7,522 bases of DNA from Bacillota bacterium. GTDB lineage: Bacteria > Bacillota_A > Clostridia > DSM-8532. The stretch covers positions 1 through 7,522 of the forward strand of contig JAFADM010000556.1 of assembly GCA_023424865.1 (NCBI GenBank), written 5' to 3'. This document shows, in pieces, positions 1 through 5,162 of the stretch (positions are counted from its first letter, which is position 1; each line of letters starts with the position of its first letter). Below the pieces are notes generated by a model that made no database searches, was not told the DNA's origin, and was given only the letters and a program-made list of their open reading frames with translations. The position numbers and the translations under genes are program-made.

Positions 1-62
1 CGGACACAGCGCCTGGTAAAACCGAAATCTCCCGATAAGAAAAGCCTGCGCTTTTGTTTCAT
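1..62 (-). CDS. Possible start of a further operon gene, cut by the window edge
   Basis: An open frame starts at ATG 62 and stays open for 20 codons to the left edge, reading MKQKRRLFLSGDFGFTRRCV. A GGGGTG stretch 8 nt upstream could serve as ribosome site. The 67-nt gap from the hydrolase stop resembles the 61-nt gap before the hydrolase, so this may be the next cistron. The product is not recognisable from so few residues. Against it, 20 open codons are weak evidence, and a small A-rich hairpin (40-55) lies inside the frame, so the stretch could instead be 3' untranslated RNA. Confidence 0.3.
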   Translation of the reverse strand, partial: MKQKRRLFLSGDFGFTRRCV

Positions 63-122
63 GAATGCATCACCCCAAAGAACACCTAGAAAATACTATC
101 CATCAAAACTATATGCAGGCTT
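42..122. repeat. 8-bp inverted repeat downstream of the hydrolase gene
   Basis: AAGCCTGC at 42-49 is the exact inverse of GCAGGCTT at 115-122, 65 bp apart. On the minus strand the second arm is followed by a T-rich run (TTTTCTTAT), so a long-loop terminator is conceivable. Within the inner arm a local hairpin, AAAAGC-loop-GCTTTT at 40-55, competes with it. The pairing is short and the loop long. No convincing operon terminator is visible between the hydrolase stop and the window edge. Confidence 0.2.
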
Positions 123-129
123 ATTCATG

Positions 130-981
130 TTATTCTTGAATCTGTCCCGACTTATGAGAAGAAAAAGGCATCCACTTAAGAAACCACCGCGCCATTTCCT
201 CATTCATGGGGGCTGTAACCTCATGGGCGGCTTCCGGGTATACCACAAGCGCGGGCCGCAGGGGCTTTTCCAATCCCGCACACAAACGCTCCGCCGCTTT
301 TCTTACGACATCTTCGGGGAAAAGGGGATCCTGGCCTCCGTTTAGCATTAAAAGAGGCACACGGCTAAGTATATCGTATTGATTGTCCTTCATATAGTCC
401 TTTACAAGCGCCACTGTCTTATCATATTCCCCGGTCTCCGGCTCTCCCTCAAAAAAGTGAAAATGGGTATTAAGGCGCCGCACCTCTTCAGGGCCGGTCA
501 GCATATCGGGAAAGGGAATGCTGATTAAGGGAATTGCGGCTTTCAGCCGGTTTCCCAGCCCCGCGCCATGCTTGAAAAGAAATTCAAAAACAATAAGTCC
601 GCCCATGGACGCCCCTGCTACGCCAATACGGCCTTTATCAACAAGGGGATTCTCTGAATAGTAATCAATAAGCAGATTAAACTCCGCTGCCGTCTCCCGG
701 CAGATTTGAAACACGCCCCGGATTGTTTCCGAAAGGCCGTCCGTCGCTCCCCCGCCTGCGGCGTAGTCCCCGGATTTTCTTTCTCCATGCCCGAGGGCGT
801 CGGGAAGTACAACGAAAAAGCCCTTTTCAGCTAAAGCCCTTGCCGATGGAAGCATATCCTCCTTGCGGGAGGTCCAGCCGTGCTGCAATAAAATGAGGGG
901 TCCCGGCTCCTTTAATCCCTCGCTAAAAACCTCCAATACGGGAATATCACCTGTTTTCCGTGACAAAACGGTTATTGGCAT
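130..981 (-). CDS. Alpha/beta-fold hydrolase (YitV-like / prolyl oligopeptidase-type esterase)
   Basis: A 283-residue serine hydrolase, last recognised gene of the importer operon. The alpha/beta fold signature is complete: an HGWTSRKED oxyanion-loop region near residues 34-42, the nucleophile elbow GASMGG with Ser125, an acid in LNGGQDPLFP (Asp218), and His253 in EAAHEVT. There is no signal peptide or membrane segment, so it acts in the cytoplasm. ATG 981 is preceded by AAAGGAGG with a 7-nt spacer, an excellent ribosome site, and the gap to the upstream permease is 61 nt without an evident terminator. The general shape recalls B. subtilis YitV and related small esterases. Family membership is clear from the motifs, but the substrate is not. 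From context I infer ester cleavage, for example de-acylation, of the compound imported by the neighbouring transporter. It could equally be a general carboxylesterase. Confidence 0.88.
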   Translation of the reverse strand: MPITVLSRKTGDIPVLEVFSEGLKEPGPLILLQHGWTSRKEDMLPSARALAEKGFFVVLPDALGHGERKSGDYAAGGGATDGLSETIRGVFQICRETAAEFNLLIDYYSENPLVDKGRIGVAGASMGGLIVFEFLFKHGAGLGNRLKAAIPLISIPFPDMLTGPEEVRRLNTHFHFFEGEPETGEYDKTVALVKDYMKDNQYDILSRVPLLMLNGGQDPLFPEDVVRKAAERLCAGLEKPLRPALVVYPEAAHEVTAPMNEEMARWFLKWMPFSSHKSGQIQE

Positions 982-1042
982 ACCCTTTCCTCCTTTGAAG
1001 CCTGAACTATAAACCTGCCCTATTCCGGTATTCCCGGGGGGC

Positions 1043-1966
1043 TTATCCCTTGATTGATCCTATCATAACACCCTTGACAAAATATTTTTGAATAAAGGGA
1101 TAAATCATAAGAACCGGCACGGTGGATACAATGATAAGGGCGTATTTTACCAGCTCGGCAAGCCCCTGCTTCACTGCGGCTACCTCCGGATCCTCAAGCA
1201 TGGTATTGTCCATAAAGCTGTTAACCAGAATCTCCCTTAAAAAAAGCTGCAGAGGATACAGCTTTCTGTCGTTTATAAAGAGAAACGCGTTAAAATAGGC
1301 GTTCCAGTGTCCTACCGCATAAAAAAGCGCTATTACCGCAAGAGTGGCCTTTGAAAGGGGCAGCACAATGGCCGTCAGGTACTTGATATCCCCGCACCCG
1401 TCAATTCGGGCCGCCTCCAGAAGCTCACCGGGAATATTGGACTGAATGGAGGTTCTGGCAATAATCATATTATAAACGGACATGGCTCCCGGTAAAATGA
1501 GGGCCCATACCGTGTTAACCATATTGAGATTTCTGACCAGCATGTAAAAGGGAATAAGTCCCCCTCCAAACAGCATCGTAAAGGCAAAAAGAAACATAAT
1601 GCCGTTCCTGCCGGGCAAATCCCTTCTCGAAAGAGGATAGGCGGCAAGCATGGTGACCACCACATTGAAGGAGGTCCCCACCGCTGTGTAAAACAGGGTA
1701 TTCCTGTAGCCCAGAAGTATGTTTTCATTGCTGAAAACAGCCTTGTAGCCCGTAAGATTGAAATCCACGGGCAGCAGCATGACCTTTCCCGTAGAAACGG
1801 CCGCCGGAGAGGAAAAGGAAGCGGACACAATAAATAGGAGGGGATATAAAACAGCCAGTAAAAAGAGGCTTAACAGTGCAAAGGTGACGGCGTAAAAGAT
1901 CCTGTCCTCTGCGGGCACCGAAACGGAGTATTTTATTTTCGAGGCCGATAGCGTTTTTTTCATCAT
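1043..1966 (-). CDS. Carbohydrate ABC transporter permease, LplC/YtcP type
   Basis: Second membrane subunit of the importer (MalG-like half), 307 residues from ATG 1966. It has about six hydrophobic segments (roughly 23-47, 90-111, 123-143, 151-168, 196-218, 272-292). The permease EAA loop reads ELLEAARIDGCGDIKYLTAIVLP, with Glu184-Ala-Ala and the conserved Gly; it is the coupling site for the ATPase. The C-terminal end YFVKGVMIGSIKG is typical of the LplC/YtcP group. Start choice: ATG 1966 has AGGAAGGG about 10 nt upstream and gives the usual family N-terminus. GTG 2002 overlaps the upstream stop (GTGA) and would add 12 residues (319 in total) but has a poor ribosome site; TTG 2005 is also open. 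The gene lies 32 nt after the LplB-type permease and is almost certainly cotranscribed with it. Substrate is unknown, probably an oligosaccharide. Confidence 0.92.
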   Translation of the reverse strand: MMKKTLSASKIKYSVSVPAEDRIFYAVTFALLSLFLLAVLYPLLFIVSASFSSPAAVSTGKVMLLPVDFNLTGYKAVFSNENILLGYRNTLFYTAVGTSFNVVVTMLAAYPLSRRDLPGRNGIMFLFAFTMLFGGGLIPFYMLVRNLNMVNTVWALILPGAMSVYNMIIARTSIQSNIPGELLEAARIDGCGDIKYLTAIVLPLSKATLAVIALFYAVGHWNAYFNAFLFINDRKLYPLQLFLREILVNSFMDNTMLEDPEVAAVKQGLAELVKYALIIVSTVPVLMIYPFIQKYFVKGVMIGSIKG

Positions 1967-1998
1967 ATTAAAACTACCCTTCCTGCGTCTGATGTCTT

Positions 1999-2937
1999 TC
2001 ACCAAAGGCTTTGATCGCTTACTTTACGGGAAATGAAATTAACCAGGCTTATGAGAATAAAATTGATAATCGAGTTGAACAGGCCTATTGCCGTGGCATA
2101 GGAAAAATTCAGGCTGCTGCTTCCTATACCCACCTGGTAGACATAGGTGGAAATCACCTCGCTGGCCCGCCGGTTCAAATTGTTCTGCATTAAAAAGGTT
2201 TTTTCAAAGCCCACATTCATAATACTTCCGGTACTAACAATCAAAAGAATGATGGCTGTGGGGAGAATGCAGGGAAAGTCGATATAAATAATGCGTTTGA
2301 ACCGGGACGCCCCGTCAATAACGGCGGCTTCATGGAGCTCCGGATCCGCGTTGGCAAGAGCCGCCATATAGATAATGCTGCTCCACCCCAAGCCCTGCCA
2401 GATTCCGGACCAGACATAAAGATGGGAAAAGGCATCGGGCTGGCCAAGAAGATTGGGCGCCTCCTGACCGGTCAGCAGCGTATAAAAAACTCCGAACAAG
2501 CCAATCCGAGGGTTAAAAAACTGGATAAGCATACCTACCATGACAACGGTAGAAATGAAGTGGGGTATGTAAGTGACGGTCTGAATAAACTTCTTATACC
2601 TCACCGACACCATGGCGTTGAGCATAAGGGAAAAAAGAATGGGCATGGGAAAACCGGCAATCAGGCTGTATAACGAAATTTTAAGCGTGTTGCCCACTAC
2701 CCTTTCAAACTGATAAGAGGAAAAGAACTTTGTGAAGTTCTCCAGGCCTATCCATGGGCTGCCCCAAATCCCCCCGTCCAGAGTAAACTTTTTGAATGCA
2801 AGCTGGATGCCCGCCATGGGGATATAGGCAAATACAATAATATAGGCTACCGGTACCACAAGGAGCAAATAAAGCTGCCAGCGGGATAAGATTCTGCGAT
2901 AAAGAGGCGTTTTGTTTCTGATAGACGTAGAGGTCAT
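1999..2937 (-). CDS. Carbohydrate ABC transporter permease, LplB/YtcP-partner type
   Basis: First membrane subunit of the importer (MalF-like half), 312 residues. After a basic N-terminus the first membrane helix spans about 19-42 and runs into YIPMAGIQLAFKKF, a hallmark of LplB-family permeases. Further helices lie near 84-108, 117-140, 173-195, 223-245 and 281-303. The EAA loop is LHEAAVIDGASRFKRIIYIDFP with Glu203-Ala-Ala and Gly209. ATG 2937 follows AAGGAG at 8-nt spacing; an ATG just upstream meets a stop after three codons, which supports this start. The stop TGA lies 32 nt before the start of the partner permease. No ATP-binding subunit is encoded nearby, which is normal for this family, since a shared MsmX-type ATPase usually serves several importers. 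The long structured leader (2938-3135) separates it from the binding-protein gene. Confidence 0.93.
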   Translation of the reverse strand: MTSTSIRNKTPLYRRILSRWQLYLLLVVPVAYIIVFAYIPMAGIQLAFKKFTLDGGIWGSPWIGLENFTKFFSSYQFERVVGNTLKISLYSLIAGFPMPILFSLMLNAMVSVRYKKFIQTVTYIPHFISTVVMVGMLIQFFNPRIGLFGVFYTLLTGQEAPNLLGQPDAFSHLYVWSGIWQGLGWSSIIYMAALANADPELHEAAVIDGASRFKRIIYIDFPCILPTAIILLIVSTGSIMNVGFEKTFLMQNNLNRRASEVISTYVYQVGIGSSSLNFSYATAIGLFNSIINFILISLVNFISRKVSDQSLW

Positions 2938-2952
2938 CCTGTCATCTCCTTA

Positions 2953-2990
2953 AGACCTGTTTTTACGGCCCTGTTTTATGGCCCTTTTTA
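2953..2990 (-). repeat. Three imperfect 12-13-bp tandem units upstream of the LplB-type permease
   Basis: Read on the minus strand, the units are TAAAAAGGGCCA (2990-2979), TAAAACAGGGCCG (2978-2966) and TAAAAACAGGTCT (2965-2953). Each starts with TAAAA and carries AGG followed by GCC or TCT. The following TAAGGAG, the ribosome site, looks like a degenerate fourth start. They may be slippage products that keep the leader A-rich and unstructured near the start codon, or a protein-binding site. No function is established. Confidence 0.45.
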
Positions 2991-3032
2991 TCCGGCGTAT
3001 TCAAGCCGGGGACGAAACACGGTTGGATAAAA
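2986..3032 (-). other. Third hairpin region in the SBP-permease gap
   Basis: Two overlapping inverted repeats are present. TTTTATCC (2986-2993) is the inverse of GGATAAAA (3025-3032), 8 bp. CCGGC (2992-2996) is the inverse of GCCGG (3005-3009), 5 bp with an 8-nt loop. They share bases at 2992-2993, so they compete or stack only partly. There is no T-tract of terminator quality after it on the minus strand. It is the weakest of the three stem-loops in this gap. Confidence 0.35.
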
Positions 3033-3045
3033 GCCTGTGGAAGAC

Positions 3046-3094
3046 TAAGCCCACTCCTTCTCTCATTCCCCATGGCATTAAGAAGGCGGGCTTA
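3046..3094 (-). other. Large stem-loop in the SBP-permease gap
   Basis: TAAGCCC (3046-3052) pairs with GGGCTTA (3088-3094), then CCTTCT (3056-3061) pairs with AGAAGG (3081-3086). This gives 13 bp interrupted by a small 3x1 internal loop, with a 19-nt apical loop. It lies only 4 bp from the terminator-like hairpin at 3099-3124. No T-run follows, so it is more likely a structure that protects RNA ends or guides processing than a terminator. The assignment is inferred from base pairing alone. Confidence 0.55.
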
Positions 3095-3098
3095 TGGG

Positions 3099-3124
3099 AA
3101 AAGAGGGGGCCTCCCCCCTCTTTT
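3099..3124 (-). terminator. Terminator-like hairpin directly after the binding-protein gene, probably leaky
   Basis: A perfect 11-bp inverted repeat with a 4-nt loop: AAAAGAGGGGG at 3099-3109 against CCCCCTCTTTT at 3114-3124. On the minus strand it begins 11 nt past the binding-protein stop, and the right arm ends in TTTT and then CCC. The U-run is short and lies within the stem, so partial termination is more likely than a full stop. Placement between the binding protein and its permeases fits a device that lowers permease expression, or that protects the 3' end of an SBP-only transcript after processing. The hairpin is nearly symmetric and could also act on the plus strand. Confidence 0.65.
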
Positions 3125-3135
3125 CTCAGGGCGTC

Positions 3136-4866
3136 TTAACGGCCCATCATCCGGTTATAAGCGGTCTGGGATATTTCCAGATACTCCTTAAGGCCCATGT
3201 TTTCCAATTCCTTTACATAATTGTCCCATTGGCTCAGGGGCAGGTCGCCTACGATAAAGCGGGTAAGGGATTCGTCAACATAAGTCATGAGGGTTGTACG
3301 GATATCGGTTATCTGATCGAATTCTTCCTGATTGTAATTAATGTTCATAATGACTTCCTTGGGTGCCTTGTCGATGTAATAGGGCACAGCCTGAGCCGTC
3401 ATGTACTGGGAGTCATAGGGATTGCCATCCCAGATCTGAGCGTTTACGCTCATGGCATCCGTCCTTCTGGCAGGCTGGATATCTCCCCAGGTGTAGTTGT
3501 GATCCATGCTTAGAATATTATTGATTATTTTCAGGTTGGCAGGAATGCCAAGAGATTCGTACAAGCCCTTTTCACTTCCCGTGTAATATTCCCAGTCCGT
3601 AGCCTTCTGGCCGAAGCGGCTTGTGATGGACAGCTCTTCCTCCCACATCAAATCCCCCAGCCGGAAGGCTGCCTCCGGGTTCTCACAGTCCTTGGTGATA
3701 AAAAACACATGGGTGGGTATCTGTGCCACCAGGGTGGCGTAATTGGCGCCTTCGGGGCCGGTGAGAGGCGGAAGAACCGTCATGTCCTCTTTTCTTACGC
3801 TGTCGGTAAGGTAAACACTGGTGCTGCCCGAGGGAAGGGAGCCTACAAGCTGGACCTCTTCATTTTCCAGGATCTGCTTCAAAGAGGCGTCGTCCTGAGT
3901 AAAGGACAGAGGAGACAGCAGGCCCTCGGAGCACAGCTTGTTAAGATAAGTCACACCTTCCTTCCACTGGGGTGTGTTATAGGCGGGATAAAGGGTTCCG
4001 TTGTCGTCCACCAGCAGATAATAAGCGTTGTTCACACCGCCGATATTGCTGTAGATGAACGCGTTCATGAAAAAGGCGCCGATTTGCCGGTTCCACCCGT
4101 TTGTGGAGCCAATAAGAGGTATCTCGTCGGCCTTTCCGTTCCTGTTGGGATCTTTGTCTTTAAAGGCTTTCAGAACCTGATAATAGTCCTCGGTGGTGGT
4201 GGGCATGGAAAGCCCCAGGTTATCCAGCCAGGTTTGATTAATCCAGGCCCTGTATGCCCAGGTATTGCCTATTTCCGGACAATTTTTGGGGATGCCGTAG
4301 ATATTGCCGTCGGGAGCGGTGATGTAGGGCATCCATATATTATCCCCGGCATCCATGTATTGCTTTATGTAATGGGATGAGGTTTCATAATAGGTATTAA
4401 GAGGAAGAAAAACGCCCTGGCCGCCGTACTGGTTGACCTCGGAGCTTTGCAGGGGCGCGATGAGAATATCCGGGAGCTTGCTTCCACCTGCCACCAGAAG
4501 CGATATTTTCTGACGGTATTCCGAACCGTTGGCTGCCGCGATGGATTCAAAAACCATATCCGCATTGGCCTTTTCCTCCAGAAGCAGGGTGTAATGGTTG
4601 GTGTCCATGTCCTTTCCCTTGCCGTTGGCCAGATAGCCCGGCACACCCACGGTAAGCGTCACCTTTTCCTTAAAGAGCGGAAGAGTACCAAGCTGGTTGT
4701 ACAAGGGGTCTTCCGTAGCCTCCGGAGTACTCGGCAAGCCGGAGGCCGTACCAGGCGTCGGGGTTGCGGACGGGCCCTGGGCAGAATCCGTTCCGCCGCA
4801 GGCTGTCATTAAAAGAGCCAGCCCCATGAGCGCGGCAGATAAGCGCATTGCTTTTCTGAGTTTCAT
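3136..4866 (-). CDS. Extracellular solute-binding lipoprotein, LplA/YtcQ type
   Basis: Substrate-capture protein of the importer, 576 residues. It has a lipoprotein signal, a charged start MKLRKAMRL, a hydrophobic stretch and the lipobox ALLMTAC with Cys23, so it should be lipid-anchored outside the membrane. A Gly/Ser/Thr/Pro-rich tether follows (about 24-54), then the binding fold. DPNRNGKADEIP at residues 239-250 is the Asp/Asn-rich loop typical of this family; by analogy with AlgQ2-type proteins it probably binds calcium. The C-terminal part (about 519-573, with FIVGDLPLSQWDNYVKEL and GLKEYLEI) is also family-typical. Start: ATG 4866 has AAGGAGG 7 nt upstream. The frame stays open up to an ATG at 4980, but the predicted promoter -10 box overlaps that ATG, so the longer form would not be transcribed. 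Oligosaccharide is the likely ligand class, but which one cannot be read. Confidence 0.93.
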   Translation of the reverse strand: MKLRKAMRLSAALMGLALLMTACGGTDSAQGPSATPTPGTASGLPSTPEATEDPLYNQLGTLPLFKEKVTLTVGVPGYLANGKGKDMDTNHYTLLLEEKANADMVFESIAAANGSEYRQKISLLVAGGSKLPDILIAPLQSSEVNQYGGQGVFLPLNTYYETSSHYIKQYMDAGDNIWMPYITAPDGNIYGIPKNCPEIGNTWAYRAWINQTWLDNLGLSMPTTTEDYYQVLKAFKDKDPNRNGKADEIPLIGSTNGWNRQIGAFFMNAFIYSNIGGVNNAYYLLVDDNGTLYPAYNTPQWKEGVTYLNKLCSEGLLSPLSFTQDDASLKQILENEEVQLVGSLPSGSTSVYLTDSVRKEDMTVLPPLTGPEGANYATLVAQIPTHVFFITKDCENPEAAFRLGDLMWEEELSITSRFGQKATDWEYYTGSEKGLYESLGIPANLKIINNILSMDHNYTWGDIQPARRTDAMSVNAQIWDGNPYDSQYMTAQAVPYYIDKAPKEVIMNINYNQEEFDQITDIRTTLMTYVDESLTRFIVGDLPLSQWDNYVKELENMGLKEYLEISQTAYNRMMGR

Positions 4867-4895
4867 TTCAATTCCTCCTTGACACATTAACTGCT

Positions 4896-4970
4896 CCCTG
4901 CCCCATGGGCGCTGCCTGCGGCCGGACGTTCTAGCGGTATAGCAACGCTGCCAGGCGCCATGCTTCAGGG
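4896..4970 (-). other. Structured 5' leader of the importer operon (closing stem)
   Basis: On the minus strand CCCTG-aag-CATGG-CGC (4970-4955) can pair with GCG-c-CCATG-ggg-CAGGG (4912-4896). That makes 5 bp, a 3x3 internal loop, 5 bp, a one-base bulge and 3 bp, enclosing about 42 nt. The first arm starts about two bases after the predicted transcription start (near 4972), and the second ends 15 nt before the AAGGAGG ribosome site (4880-4874). A stem at the extreme 5' end that leaves the ribosome site free is a known way to stabilise mRNA. I recognise no riboswitch class. Confidence 0.4.
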
Positions 4971-4978
4971 ATAGGCCC

Positions 4979-5008
4979 ATTATAGGTTTGCAGCCGTCAC
5001 GGTGTAAA
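4979..5008 (-). promoter_or_regulatory. Sigma-A-type promoter of the importer operon
   Basis: On the minus strand, TTTACA (5008-5003, five of six bases matching the -35 consensus) is separated by 18 bp from TATAAT (4984-4979, a perfect -10). Transcription would start near 4972, giving a leader of about 106 nt before ATG 4866. It is the best promoter-like match I found by eye in the 296-bp gap. An AATTT-G-AAATT palindrome (5007-5017) touches the -35 box and could be part of an operator. Confidence 0.7.
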
Positions 5009-5060
5009 TTTGAAATTCCCGCCCTTATACCCCCACAGTATCAAAAAGGGGTTGTAAATT
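5003..5060 (-). promoter_or_regulatory. Pair of AATTTACA direct repeats 50 bp apart, candidate activator sites
   Basis: AATTTACA occurs at 5010-5003, overlapping the -35 box, and at 5060-5053, exactly 50 bp upstream; with the flanks the match is 9 of 10 bases. Relative to the predicted start these sit near -35 and -85. AraC-type proteins commonly bind direct repeats on one face of DNA upstream of and overlapping the -35 box. The neighbouring regulator is the natural candidate, but this is inference. The repeats are AT-rich and short, so chance is not excluded. Confidence 0.35.
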
Positions 5061-5106
5061 AACGAAAGAATAGGAACTACGGTTCTTGCGCCATTTGATT
5101 TTCCGG

Positions 5107-5146
5107 AAAAAGCTGGACCATCGTCATCATTTTGTTAACGGACCAG
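5107..5146 (-). terminator. Candidate intrinsic terminator after the regulator gene
   Basis: On the minus strand CTGGTCCGTT (5146-5137) can pair with GATGGTCCAG (5122-5113) with one T-T mismatch and two G-U pairs. The loop is 14 nt, and C plus five T (5111-5107) follow directly. It begins 17 nt after the regulator stop. The stem is imperfect, so some read-through into the importer operon is possible. Its position ahead of a good promoter supports separate transcription of the regulator and the importer genes. Confidence 0.45.
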
Positions 5147-5162
5147 AATCTCCACACCAGCC

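Noticed and set aside
61..345. Plus-strand open frame of 94 codons at the left edge
   Set aside because: It overlaps the C-terminal third of the hydrolase, including the catalytic His region, and has no ribosome site worth noting.
2955..3010. Internal promoter for the permeases (TTGAAT with CATAAA about 18 bp on)
   Set aside because: Each hexamer matches consensus at only four positions and the sequence lies within hairpin and repeat structure. Not strong enough to list.
3709..4380. Plus-strand open frame of 223 codons opposite the binding-protein gene
   Set aside because: The sense strand encodes a complete lipoprotein with family motifs across the same stretch. The antisense product has no recognisable feature.
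4867..4980. N-terminal extension of the binding protein to ATG 4980
   Set aside because: It would place 38 non-signal residues before a textbook lipoprotein signal, and the predicted -10 box TATAAT (4984-4979) overlaps that ATG, so it lies upstream of the transcription start. ATG 4866 has an ideal ribosome site.
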